Counted from the first letter of the stretch, positions 1 to 12,200 are shown. The stretch is 64,000 nt of DNA from Forficula auricularia (GCA_024734495.1 JALMQS010000187.1:7799055-7863054), one strand, 5' to 3'. Notes: generated by a model from the sequence alone, not told the origin. Numbers and translations: made by a program.

Positions 1-1391
1 ATCCATATTTAATTAATTAAAAACCTGAAAAATAATTCAAAACATCAAAAAAAATTAAAATAAAACAATACCTTGTCTAGTCCCATCATTGATAATTAAA
101 TCCATATTTAATTCAATTAAAACCAGAAAAGTACTTCAATTAACTCAAAAAATTAAAATAAAGTAATACCTTGTACCATCATTGATAATTAAATCCATAT
201 TTAATTATTCTAAACCTGAAAAGTACTTCAAAAAACTCATAATAATTAAAATAATGCAATACCTTGTTCCATCGTTTATAATTAAATCCATATTTAATTA
301 TTCAAAACCTGAAAAGTATTTCAAAAAACTCAAAAAATTAAAACAAAAGAATACGTTGTTCCATCATTGATTAATAAATACATATTTAATTAATTCAAAA
401 CCTGAAAAGTACTTCAAAATACTCAAAAAAATTAAAATAAAAGAATACCTTGTTCGATCATTGATAATTAAATCCATATTTAATTCTATCCAAAGCTGAA
501 AAGTACTCCAAAAAACTCAAAAAAATTAAAATAAAAGAATACTTTGTTCCATCATTGATAATTAAATCAATATTTAATTCATTCAAAACCTGAAAAATAC
601 TTCAAAAATTCAAAAAAATTTAAATAAAGCAATACCTTGTTCCATTATTGATAAATAAATCCATATTTAATTCATTCAAAAACTCGAAAGTAAATCAAAA
701 AACTCAAAAAAATTAAATTAAAAGAATTCCTTGTTCCATCATTGATAATTAAAGAAATATTTAATTATTCTAAGCCTGGAAAGTACTTCAAAAAACTCAA
801 AAATAAAAAAGAAAAGAATACCTTGTTTCATCACTGATAAATAAATCGATATTTAATTAATTAAAAACCTGAAAAGTACTTCAAAAAATAAAATAAAAAT
901 TAAAATAAAACAATACCGTGTCTAGTGACATCATTGATAATTAAATCAAAATTAAATAACACCTTGTTCCATCATTGATAGTTCAATCCATATTTATTTA
1001 TTCAAAACCTGAAAAGTACTTCAAAAAACTCAGAAATAGAAAAACAAAGATTACCATGTTCCATCATTGATAAATAAATCCATATTTAATTCAATCAAAA
1101 CCTGAAAAGTACTTCAAAAAAGTCAAAAAAATTAAAATAAAAGAATACATTGTGCCATCATTTGTAATTAAATCTATATTTAATTCTTTCAAAACCTAAA
1201 AAGTACTTTAAAAAAGTCAAAAAAATTAAAATAAAAGAATACCTTGTTCCATCATTGTTAATTAAAGCCATATTTAATTATGCAAAACCTGAAAAGTAAT
1301 TCAAAAAACTCAAAAATAAAAAAGAAAAGAATACATTGTTCCATCATCAATAAATAAATCAATATTTAATTAATTAAAAACGTGAAAAGTA
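1..1391. repeat. S94 satellite, block 1
   Basis: Tandem AT-rich satellite with a period of about 94 bp. Each monomer carries the dyad AATTAAAT-CCAT-ATTTAATT followed by A-rich stretches. At least two monomer types are mixed, one reading CCTTGTTCCATC and one reading CCGTGTCTAGTGCCATC at the same place, and single monomers differ by substitutions and small indels. The block is cut at its right end by the LTR-like insertion. Short reading frames here, for example 182-370, are satellite translations and not genes. The array continues off the left edge of the window. Confidence 0.95.
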
Positions 1392-2313
1392 TGCAATGGT
1401 CCTGTGGGTTGAACAGGAGTTTATTTTGATAATTAATTGAGTTCTTATTTTTATTTGTAATTAAGTCTAATTAAGGCAATCTATTAGTCAACGAACAAGG
1501 GAAACTTATGAGTTCTGGGAAAACATAGCAAATGACCAGTGATTAACAACAGAGAAGAGCATTGACTTGAGAGAGGCTAGCGAGTGAGCATACACTGCCA
1601 TAGGAATTGAATAGAAGACATAAAATACCTATATCTATATTCCAGTTCCGCAGTGTTTGATTTGATAGAGGTGAGAGAGTGAACATACACTGTTTTTGGA
1701 GTTGAAGAGAATACACCTATACTTTTACCTTCAAGTCCCGCCGTGATTGACTTCAAGAGTGAGTAGAAGCGAGAACACAGACTTCTTCTTATATATATAT
1801 ACTTCTGCCTTATAATTGAATATACACACAAGGCAAGGAGTGCATAGGAGAGCTCAACTGTCTTACATATACACATATGTACATACCTACACATACGGCG
1901 GAGTGACACACACACCTACGCGCTGATTCCTCTAGTACAAGGACTATACAACGAGCCCATACACACACCGAGGCTCCTCTCCAGGACGTCGCTTGCAATA
2001 CAGATACCAGAGTGCATTGTACAGTCAATCAATAAAACTATCTCATTGTCTCTCATAACCGCTGGTCTGTATATCATTATTTATAGCATTAGTACCAGGA
2101 AGCCCATTTCCCTACATCCTTCACTCATCACCTAAAATTCCATTCTCCATTTTAGGGACGCGCCACTTGGATCAGACACTGAGGGACACACCCACCCCAT
2201 CAACAAATAGGGAAGCAGATCAAATAAAATTAAAGTAATAAAATAAAGCCCAATTTCCCTAGTACAGAGTTACATTGCCCCCCTTGCCCCTTGATAACCC
2301 CCCACCCCTCGTG
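1392..2313 (+). mobile_element. LTR-like insertion in S94 (possible solo LTR)
   Basis: This 922-bp block has non-satellite composition, interrupts S94 and is flanked by AGTA on both sides (1388-1391 and 2314-2317). A paralogous satellite copy near 8576 shows the uninterrupted site. The insert begins TG, has a TATATA run at 1791-1800 and an AATAAA at 2031-2036, an order that fits U3-R-U5 of a long terminal repeat. Its right end reads CCTCGTG and lacks the usual CA, there is no clear primer-binding site or polypurine tract, and there is no protein coding. I therefore call it LTR-like only; another retroposon is possible. Minus-strand frames at 1577-2028 are low-complexity translations. Confidence 0.45.
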
Positions 2314-2450
2314 AGTACTTCAAAAAACTCAAAAAAATTAAAATAATAGAATACCTTGTTCCATCATCAATAAAAAAAATCAATATTTGATTAATTAAAA
2401 ACCTGAAAAGTACTTCAAAAACTCAAAAAAAATAAAATAATAGAATACCT
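2314..2450. repeat. S94 satellite between two insertions
   Basis: About one and a half S94 monomers remain between the LTR-like insertion and the LINE. The sequence resumes in register with the satellite left of 1392, which shows that both flanks were once joined. Confidence 0.9.
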
Positions 2451-3757
2451 TTTTTTTTTTTTTTTTTTAATGCAATCGAATGCAAGAAGGGGTGCACCAG
2501 TGAAGATGTAGCCCATATGGATCTCGAAAGACCCTTGCATTACCGAAGAGAAGGGAAAGTTGATTAAGTGAGAGGGTGTAGACGTAGGTGTCTATGCACC
2601 CTGGTTTTGAAGGTTTGAAGATCATAGGTGCTGGGAAAGATAGAGGCTGGGAGAGAGTTCCAGTTCCTTGAAGTCATGGGGATATATGAATTCGCGAATG
2701 AAGTGGTCCGGCACTTTTCTAATTTGACCGCGAAAGAGTGTTGGGAGTCGGCAAAACGTGTGCTGCGTGCAAAGTATGTTTTGGGGGGAATTATTGATTT
2801 TATCTCATCAGAGCACCTGCCGTGATAGTATCTATAGAAAAGGGAAAGGGCGGAGACATCTCTTCGATGAGCCAGCGAGTCGAGGGAGTCGGTGAGGGTA
2901 GAATCGTCAATTAGCATGACGGCTCGTTTCTGAATTGCATCAAGGGTAGCAAGAAAATATTTTGAGGCTCCTCTCCACAGATGAGAGCCGTATTCGAGAC
3001 AGGGGCGGATTTGGGCCTTGTAGATGGTGAGAAGTTCTGGGGGTTTGTAAAATCGCTTGGACCTGAATAAGAAGCCAATCTTCCTTGCTGCAGATTTCGC
3101 CACAGAGGAGATGTGTTCATTCCAAGACAGGTCAGATGCGACAGAGACGCTCAACATGGATAGGCTGTCACACATTTTCAGGGTATTCGAATCGAAGTGA
3201 ATATCAGGGAAATCTCTATTTTCGCGCCTAGAAATTAGACAACATTGAGTCTTATTTGAATTAAAGTTAACTAAATTTTGAGAGTCCCATTTATTCAGTT
3301 TGTCTAGGTCGAGAGTAATTGAGGAGGCAATATTGATTCGATTATTCGGGAGAGAGGGTTTGCCGTGTAGAGTGCTATCGTCGGCGTAACAATGAGTGGG
3401 GTTTGCCGTTTGATCAATAAAGTCGTTTATATAAATAAGGAAGAGTGTGGAGGAGATTACAGAGCCTTGGGGAACACCAGAGTTTGTGGAGAACGATTCA
3501 GAAGATGTTCCATCCACCACAACTTTTATACTTCGGTTTGTCAGAAAGCTTTCTATCCATTTGCGAAGTGTTGGTGTGAATCCAAAGGCTGGTAGTTTGG
3601 CAAGAAGATTTTTGTGCCAAACCTGGTCAAAAGCTTTGGAGATATCAAGGGCTACAGCGAGGGTTTCTTTTCCGGCCTCTAGAGTATTGTTCAAGGTGTG
3701 GGTGACATAGGTTAAGATGTCGCCTGTGGAACGATTTTGTCTGAATCCATATTGCCT
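2451..3757 (-). mobile_element. 5'-truncated non-LTR retrotransposon (LINE copy 1)
   Basis: The element is inserted in S94 on the minus strand. Its 3' end is an 18-base poly(A) tail, seen as poly(T) at 2451-2468. Its 5' end at about 3754 lacks the N-terminal half of the ORF and all upstream parts. CCT at the left edge (2448-2450) and the right edge (3755-3757) is a minimal target duplication or microhomology, usual for 5'-truncated target-primed insertions. The paralogous satellite near 8616 is an empty site. The body is almost identical to LINE copy 2 at 32262-33625, so the family was recently active. Confidence 0.9.
2564..3757 (-). CDS. LINE reverse transcriptase, C-terminal part
   Basis: An intact frame of about 397 codons encodes the reverse-transcriptase domain and C-terminal region of a Jockey/CR1-like LINE, the enzyme that copies the element RNA at the nicked target. 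In order it shows the fingers motif QYGFRQNRSTGDIL, the catalytic-region motif ALDISKAFDQVWH, the SGVPQGSVISSTLF turn and the catalytic CYADDSTL box, followed by the usual thumb segment and a C-terminal stretch with IRPCLEYGSHLW and AHRRDVSALSLFYRYYHG. The apparent start Met and first 14 codons come from flanking satellite, so the true start is missing. The endonuclease domain and ORF1 are absent. The frame is undamaged, in contrast to copy 2. The subfamily is uncertain. Confidence 0.93.
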   Translation of the reverse strand, partial: RQYGFRQNRSTGDILTYVTHTLNNTLEAGKETLAVALDISKAFDQVWHKNLLAKLPAFGFTPTLRKWIESFLTNRSIKVVVDGTSSESFSTNSGVPQGSVISSTLFLIYINDFIDQTANPTHCYADDSTLHGKPSLPNNRINIASSITLDLDKLNKWDSQNLVNFNSNKTQCCLISRRENRDFPDIHFDSNTLKMCDSLSMLSVSVASDLSWNEHISSVAKSAARKIGFLFRSKRFYKPPELLTIYKAQIRPCLEYGSHLWRGASKYFLATLDAIQKRAVMLIDDSTLTDSLDSLAHRRDVSALSLFYRYYHGRCSDEIKSIIPPKTYFARSTRFADSQHSFAVKLEKCRTTSFANSYIPMTSRNWNSLPASIFPSTYDLQTFKTRVHRHLRLHPLT

Positions 3758-6700
3758 TGTTCCATCATTGATTATTAAATCAATATTTAATTCATTCAAA
3801 ACCTGAAAAGTACTTTAAAAAAGTCATAAAAATTAAAATAAAAGAATAACTTGTTCCATCATTGATAATTAAAGCCATATTTAATTCAATTAAAACCTGA
3901 AAAGTACTTCAATTAATTCAAAAAATTAAAATAAAACAATACCATGTCTAGTGCCATCATTGATAATGAAATCCATATTTAATTCAATTAAAACCTGAAA
4001 AGTACTTCAATTAATTCAAAAAATTAAAATAAAACAATACCTTGTTCCATCACTGATAATTAAATCGATATTTAATTATTCAAAACCTGAAAAAAACTTC
4101 AAAAAACTCAAAAAAAATTAAAATAAAAGAATAACTTATTCCATCATTGATAATTAAATCCATATTTAATTATTCAAAACCTGAAAAGTACATCAAAAAA
4201 ATAAAAAAAAATTAAAATAAAACAATACCATGTCTAGTGCCATCATTGATAATTAAATCCATATTTAATTCAATTAAAACCTGAAAAGTACTTCAATTAA
4301 CTCAAAAAATTAAAATAAAGCAATGCCTCCTTCCATCATTGATAATTAAATCCATATTTAATTATTCAAAACAATAAAAGTACTTCAAAAAACTCAGAAA
4401 TAAAAAACAAAGAATACCAAGTTCCATCATTGAAAAATAAATCTATATAAAAAGTACTTCAAAAAACTCAAAAAAATTAAAATTAAACAATACCGTGTCT
4501 AGTGCCATCATTGATAATTAAATCCATATTTAATTCAATTAAAAGCTGAAAAGTAGTTCAATTAACTCAAAAAAAATTAAAATAAAGTAATACCTTGTTC
4601 CATCATTGATAATTAAATCAATATTTAATTTATACAAATCCTGAAAAGTACTTTAAAAAAGTCAAAAAAATTAAAATAAAAGAATACCTTGTTCCATCAT
4701 TGATAATTAAAGCCATATTTAATTATTCAAAACTTGAAAAGTACTTCAAAAAACAAAAAAATTAAAATAAAATAATACCTTGTACCATCAGTGATAATTA
4801 AAGCCACATTTAATTATTCAAAACCTGAAAAGTACTTCAAAAAACTCAAAAATAAAAAAAAGAATACCTTGTTCCATCATCAATAAATAAATCGATATTT
4901 AATTTATTAAAAAGCTGAAAAGTAATTCAAAAACCTCAAAAAAAAAATTAAAATAAAACAATACCGTGTCTAGTGCCAACATTGATAATTAAATCCATAT
5001 TTAATTCAATTAAAACCTGAAAAGTACTTCAATTAACTCAAAAAAATTAAAATAAAGTAATACATTGTTCCATCATTGATAATTAAATCCATATTTAATT
5101 ATTCAAAACCTGAAAAGTACTTCAAAAAACTCAAAAAAAATTAAAATAAAACAATACAATGTCTAGTGCCATCATTGATAATTAAATCCATATTTAATTC
5201 TATTAAAACCTTAAAAGTACTTCACTTAACTCAAAAAATTAAAATAAAACAATACCTTGTTCCATCACTGATAATTAAATCGATATTTAATTATTCAAAA
5301 CCTGAAATGTACTTCAAAAAACTCAAAAAAAATTAAAATAAAACAATAACTTGTTCCATCATTGATAATTAAATACATATTTAATTCGTTCAAAACCTGA
5401 AAAGTAATTCAAAAAACTCAAAAATAAAAAATAAAAGAATACATTTCTCCATCATTGGTAAATAAATTTATATTTATTTCATTCAAAACCTGAAAAGTAT
5501 TTTAAAAAATTCAAAAAAAATAAAATAAAAGAATACCTTTGTACCATCATTGATAATTAAAGCCATATTTAATTATTCAAAATCTGAAAAGTACTTCAAA
5601 AAACTCAAAAATAAAAAAAAAGAATAACTTGTTACATCATCAATAAATAAATCCATATTTAATTAATTAAAAACCTGAAAAATAATTCAAAACATCAAAA
5701 AAAATTAAAATAAAACAATACCTTGTCTAGTCCCATCATTGATAATTAAATCCATATTTAATTCAATTAAAACCAGAAAAGTACTTCAATTAACTCAAAA
5801 AAATTAAAATAAAGTAATACCTTGTACCATCATTGATAATTAAATCCATATTTAATTATTCTAAACCTGAAAAGTACTTCAAAAAACTCATAATAATTAA
5901 AATAATGCAATACCTTGTTCCATCGTTTATAATTAAATCCATATTTAATTATTCAAAACCTGAAAAGTATTTCAAAAAACTCAAAAAATTAAAACAAAAG
6001 AATACGTTGTTCCATCATTGATTAATAAATACATATTTAATTAATTCAAAACCTGAAAAGTACTTCAAAATACTCAAAAAAATTAAAATAAAAGAATACC
6101 TTGTTCGATCATTGATAATTAAATCCATATTTAATTCTATCCAAAGCTGAAAAGTACTCCAAAAAACTCAAAAAAATTAAAATAAAAGAATACCTTGTTC
6201 CATCATTGATAATTAAATCAATATTTAATTCATTCAAAACCTGAAAAATACTTCAAAAATTCAAAAAAATTTAAATAAAGCAATACCTTGTTCCATTATT
6301 GATAAATAAATCCATATTTAATTCATTCAAAAACTCGAAAGTAAATCAAAAAACTCAAAAAAATTAAATTAAAAGAATTCCTTGTTCCATCATTGATAAT
6401 TAAAGAAATATTTAATTATTCTAAGCCTGGAAAGTACTTCAAAAAACTCAAAAATAAAAAAGAAAAGAATACCTTGTTTCATCACTGATAAATAAATCGA
6501 TATTTAATTAATTAAAAACCTGAAAAGTACTTCAAAAAAATAAAATAAAAATTAAAATAAAACAATACCGTGTCTAGTGCCATCATTGATAATTAAATCA
6601 AAATTAAATAACACCTTGTTCCATCATTGATAGTTCAATCGATATTTAATTATTCAAAACCTGAAAAAAACTTCAAAAAACTCAAAAAAAATTAAAATAA

Positions 6701-9700
6701 AAGAATAACTTATTCCATCATTGATAATTAAATCCATATTTAATTCGTTCAAAACCTGAAAATAAATTCAAAAAACTCAAAAATAAAAAATAATAGAATA
6801 CATTTTTCCATCATTGGTAAATAAATTTATATTTAATTCATTCAAAAAATGAAAAGTATTTCAAAAAATTCAAAAAAAATAAAATAAAAGAATACCTTGT
6901 ACCATCATTGATAATTAAATCGATATTTAATTATTCAAAACCTGAAAAGTACTTCAAAAAACTCAAAAAAAATTAAAATAAAAGAATAACTTGTTCCATC
7001 ATTGATAATTAAATCCATATTTAATTAATTAAAAAGCTGAAAAGTAATTCAAAAACCTCAAAAAAAAATTAAAATAAAACAATACCGTGTCTAGTGCCAT
7101 CATTTATAATTAAATCCATATTTAATTCAATTAAAACCTGAAAAGTACTTCAATTAACTCAAAAAAATTAAAATAAAGTAATACCTTGTTCCATCATTGA
7201 TAATTAAATCGATATTTAATTATTCAAAAGCTGAAAAGTAATTAAAAAAACTCAAAAAAAATTAAAATAAAACAACACCATGTCTAGTGCCATCATTGAT
7301 AATTAAATCCATATTTAATTCAATTAAAACCTGAAAAGTACTTCAATTAACTCAAAAAATAAAAATAAAACAATAGCTTGTTCCATCACTGATAATTAAA
7401 TCGATATTTAATTATTCAAAACCTGAAAAGAACTTCAAAAAACTCAAAAAAAATAAAAATAAAATAATAACTTGTTCCATCATTGATAATTAAATCCATA
7501 TTTAATTCTTTAAAAACCTGAAAAGTAAATCAAAAAACTCAAAAATAAAAAATAAAAGAATACATTTTTCCATCATTGGTAAATAAATTTATATTTAATT
7601 CATTGAAAACCTGAAAAGTATTTCAAAAAATATAAAATAAAAGAATACCTTGTACCATCATTGAAAATTAAAGCCATATTTAATTATTCAAAATCTGAAA
7701 AGTACTTCAAAAAACTCAAAAATAAAAAAAGAATACCTTGTACCATCATAAATAAATAAATCCATATTTAATTAATTAAAAAGCTGAAAAGTAATTCAAA
7801 AACCTCAAAAAAATTAAAATAAAACAATACCGTGTCTAGAATAAATCCATATTTAATTGATTCAAAATCTGAAAAGTACTTCAAAAAACTCAAAAAAATT
7901 AAATTAAAAAGAATCCCTTGTTCCATCATTGATAATTAAAGCAATATTTAATTATTTAAAGCCTGGAAAGTATTTCAAAAAACTCAAAAAATAAAAAGAA
8001 AAGAATACCTTGTTTCATCATTGATAAATAAATCGATATTTAATTAATTAAAAACCTGAAAATACTTCAAAAAATTAAAATAAAAATTAAAATAAAACAA
8101 TACCGTGTCTAGTGCCATCATTGATAATTAAATCAAAATAAAAGAACACCTTGTTCCATCTTTGATAGCTCAATCCATATTTATTTATTCAAAATCTGAA
8201 AAGTACTTCAAAAAACTCAGAAATAGAAAAACAAAGAATACCATGTTCCATCATTGATAAATAAATCCATATTTAATTCAATCAAAACCTGAAAAGTACT
8301 TCAAAAAACTCAAAAAAATTAAAATAAAAGAATACCTTGTGCCATCATTTGTAATTAAATCCATATTTAATTCATTCAAAACCTGAAAAGTACTTTAAAA
8401 AAGACAAAAAAATTAAAATAAAAGAATACCTTGTTCCTTCATTGTTAATTAAAGCCATATTTAATCATGCAAAACCTGAAAAGTAATTCAAAAAACTCAA
8501 AAATAAAAAAGAAAAGAATACATTGTTCCATCATCAATAAATAAATCGATATTTAATTAATTAAAAAACTTGAAAAGTACTTCAAAAAACTCAAAAAAAT
8601 TAAAATAATAGAATACCTTGTTCCATCATTGATAATTAAATCAATATTTAATTCATTCAAAACTTGAAAAGTACTTTAAAAAAGTCATAAAAATTAAAAT
8701 AAAAGAATAACTTGTTCCATCATTGATAATTAAAGCCATATTTAATTCATTCAAAACCTGAAAAGTACTACACAAAACTCAAAACAAATTAAAATAAAAC
8801 CATACCATGTCTAGTGCCATCATTGATAATTAAATCCATATTTAATTCAATTAAAAACCTGAAAAGTACTACAATTAACTCAAAAAATTAAAATAAAACA
8901 ATACCTTGTTCCAACATTGATAATTAAATACATATTTATTTCATTCAAAACCTGAAAAGTACTTCAAAAAATTCAAAAAAATTAAAATAAAAGAATACCT
9001 TTTTCCATCATTGATAATTAAATCCAAATTTAATTCATTCAAATAGTGAAAAGTACTTGAAAAAATTCAAAAAGTTAAAACAAAAGAATGCCTTGTTCCT
9101 TCATTGATAATTAAATCCATATTTAATTCATTCAAAACCTGAAAAGTATTTCAAAAAAATTAAAATAAAAGAATACCTTTTTCCAACATTGATAATTAAA
9201 TCCATATTAAATTCATTCAAAACCTGAAATGTACTTGAAAAAATTCAAAAAGTTAAAACAAAAGAAAAAAAATTAAAATAAAACAATACCGTGTCTAGTG
9301 CCATCATTGTTAATTAAATCCATATTTAATTCAATTAAAACCTGAAAAGTACTTCAATTAATTCAAAAAAAATTAAAATAAAGTAATACCTTGTTCCATC
9401 ATTGATAAATAAATTTATAGTTAATTCATTCAAAAAATGAAAAGTATTTCAAAAAATTCAAAAAAAATAAAATAAAAGAATACCTTGTACCATCATTGAT
9501 AATTAAATCGATATTTAATTATTCAAAACCTGAAAAGTACTTCAAAAAACTCAAAAAAAATTAAAATAAAAGAATAACTTGTTCCATCATTGATAATTAA
9601 ATCCATATTTAATTAATTAAAAAGCTGAAAAGTAATTCAAAAACCTCAAAAAAAATTAAAATAAAACAATACCGTGTCTAGTGCCATCATTTATAATTAA

Positions 9701-10797
9701 ATCCATATTTAATTCAATTAAAACCTGAAAAGTACTTCAATTAACTCAAAAAAATTAAAATAAAGTAATACCTTGTTCCATCATTGATAATTAAATCCAT
9801 ATTTAATTATTCAAAACCTGAAAAGTACTTCAAAAAACTCAAAAAAATTAAAATAAAACAACACCATGTCTAGTGCCATCATTGATAATTAAATCCATAT
9901 TTAATTCAATTAAAACCTGAAAAGTACTTCAATTAACTCAAAAAATTAAAATAAAACAATACCTTGTTCCATCACTGATAATTAAATCGATATTTAATTA
10001 TTCAAAACCTGAAAAGAACTTCAAAAAACTCAAAAAAAATTAAAAATAAAATAATAACTTGTTCCATCATTGATAATTAAATCCATATTTAATTCGTTCA
10101 AAACCTGAACAGTAAATCAAAAAACTCAAAAATAAAAAATAAAAGAATACATTTTTCCATCATTGGTAAATAAATTTATATTTATATCATTCAAAAACTG
10201 AAAAGTATTTCAAAAAATTCAAAAAAATAAAATAAAAGAATACCTTGTACCATCATTAATAATTAAAGCCATATTTAATTATTCAAAATCTGAAAAGTAC
10301 TTCAAAAAACTCAAAAATAAAAAAAAAGAATACCTTGTTCCATCATAAATAAATAAATCCATATTTAATTAATTAAAAAACTGAAAAGTAATTCAAAAAC
10401 CTCAAAAAAAATTAAAATAAAACAATACCGTGTCTAGTGCCATCATTGATAATTAAATCCATATTTAATTCAATTAAAACCTGAAAAGTACTTCAATTAA
10501 CTCATAAAAATTAAAATAAAGCAATACCTTGTTCCATCATTGATAATTAAATCCATATTTAATTATTCAAAACCTGAAAAGTATTTCAAAAAACTCAAAA
10601 AAATTAAAATAAAGTAATACCTTGTTCCATCATTGATAATTAAATCCATATTTAATTAATTCAAAACCTGAAAAGTACTTCAAAAAACTCAAAAAAAATT
10701 AAAATAAAACAATACCATGTCTAGTGCCATCATTGATAATTAAATCCATATTTAATTCAATTAAAACCTCGAAAAGTACTTCAATTAACTCAAAAAA
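3758..10797. repeat. S94 satellite, block 2
   Basis: About 7 kb of heterogeneous 94-bp monomers. The two monomer types alternate irregularly and several truncated or fused monomers occur. Segments of block 1 recur here: 1-990 matches 5651-6640 with only a few differences, and 945-1391 continued by 2314-2450 and 3758-3880 matches about 8133-8740. The array stops abruptly at 10797 after CTCAAAAAA, where the S902 array begins. No gene is visible; the frame at 5833-6021 duplicates the one at 182-370. Confidence 0.95.
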
Positions 10798-11700
10798 TCG
10801 AATCATACGCATCCATGCTATGATTCGAGGGAAGTAGATTCACTGCGCTGAATTTAATTATCACTAAAAGGCCATATATTCACTATAATATCACTAAAAA
10901 CACTATAACACTTTATCTTCGTTCTCGAATTCACGCGCATCCATGCCGGGTTCAGGGCGAAGTAGTAATTCATCCATCAGTGTCCTGAATTGCTCCTATA
11001 GTTGGTTGAATAATAAAGCAGCTTAAAATTTTTCTTCTAATATCAGGTGTCTATTGTAGATCTTGGTCTGAAAAAATGTATGAAATTCGATTAACCTTAG
11101 TAATAGTAAATTCTATTAAAAAATTAAGAATACAAACTAAACCATTAATTTAATTATAACAAAATAAATGATTTATTTTATAATTGCTGTCAATTATGTA
11201 TTTTTTATCATCACTAATTTTTTGTTTGTTTTATATATGTCTTTCGGTAGTTTAATCCGAAAGACAAAGGTTTTTTCGGGATATTAGCCCGAAAGTATAT
11301 ATATATATACTAAGTTGATGAACATTTTGATTGAATATTTATTTATTTAAAAAAAATTATATAAATGAAAAATTGTTTTTAATTTTAAAATATGAAATAA
11401 AACTATAGATTTAAACCTGAAGCTCAGAGAAAATATTTTCAGGAATAAAAAATTAACGAAAAACTAGATAGAGTAAATTTTAATGAAAAAAATACGTATC
11501 TTTTTTGAGTCATTTTGATTAAATACTTTTCTTGTTTGAAGCAATTTATTGACACTCCTCGAAAAATACAATCAAAGTTCATTTTGCTTGCTTATATATC
11601 GGTATAAAAAAAACTAATCTTCATTGCACTGAATTTAAAAAAAAACTAATGTAGTCATTTGCACTGTATTATGTGACATAATTAAACACTGCTCGTCGAC

Positions 11701-11731
11701 TCGAATCATACGCATCCATGCTATGATTCGA
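11701..11731. other. S902 hairpin A (example unit)
   Basis: A perfect inverted repeat with 10-bp arms TCGAATCATA and TATGATTCGA surrounds an 11-nt apex CGCATCCATGC. The apex is itself partly palindromic (GCAT-CC-ATGC). It marks the first bases of every unit and of the whole array, and it is identical in all sixteen units. The function is unknown. Confidence 0.85.
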
Positions 11732-11819
11732 GGGAAGTAGATTCACTGCACTGAATTTAATTATCACTAAAAGGCCATATATTCACTATAATATCACTAA
11801 AAACACTATAACACTTTAT

Positions 11820-11865
11820 CTTCGTTCTCGAAGTCACGCGCATCCATGCCGGGTTCAGGGCGAAG
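11820..11865. other. S902 hairpin B (example unit)
   Basis: A second, imperfect hairpin carries the same apex GCATCCATGC 128 bp after that of hairpin A. The outer arms are CTTCG and CGAAG, and the inner stem pairs through G-T wobbles. The sequence on both sides resembles hairpin A (CTCGAAT to the left, GGGCGAAGTAG against GGGAAGTAG to the right), so A and B look like an old internal duplication of one module. Confidence 0.7.
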
Positions 11866-12142
11866 TAGTAATTCATCCATCTGTATCCTGAATTGCTCCA
11901 ATAGTTGGTTGAATGATAAAGCAGCTTAAGCATATTTCTTCTAATATCAGGTGTCTATTGTAGATCTTGGTCTGAAAAAATGTATGAAATTCGATTAACC
12001 TTAGTAATAATAAATTCGATAAAAAAATTAAGAATACAAACTAAACCATTAATCTAATTATAACAAAATAAATGATTTATTTTATAATTGCTGTCTATTA
12101 TGTATTTTTTATCATCACTAATTTTTTGTTTGTTTTATATAT

Positions 12143-12169
12143 GTCTTTCGGTAGTTTAATCCGAAAGAC
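12143..12169. other. S902 hairpin C (example unit)
   Basis: Perfect 9-bp arms GTCTTTCGG and CCGAAAGAC enclose the loop TAGTTTAAT. The hairpin is kept in the units of the array, with an inserted A in the unit at 19824, and has lost pairing in the decayed copy near 25845. Confidence 0.8.
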
Positions 12170-12177
12170 AAAGGTTT

Positions 12178-12200
12178 TTTTCGGGATATTAGCCCGAAAA
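12178..12200. other. S902 hairpin D (example unit)
   Basis: Arms TTTTCGGG and CCCGAAAA enclose the 7-nt loop ATATTAG, eight bases after hairpin C. The arms of C and D share CTTTCGG/TTTCGGG, so alternative pairing between C and D is possible. A short variable TA-run follows. Confidence 0.8.

Noticed and set aside
182..370. 62-codon frame, repeated at 5833-6021
   Set aside because: It is a translation of two S94 monomers; its duplication follows from the satellite duplication.
1577..2028. Two overlapping minus-strand frames with many Cys, Tyr and Val
   Set aside because: They translate TA- and CA-rich low-complexity DNA of the LTR-like insert and have no domain.
11701..11731. Hairpin A as a tRNA B box (GATTCGAGTC on minus)
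   Set aside because: It matches the TTCGA core only; no A box at a suitable distance and no cloverleaf.
12143..12200. Hairpins C/D as CENP-B boxes
   Set aside because: TTCG and a central A fit, but the required CGGG half is missing.
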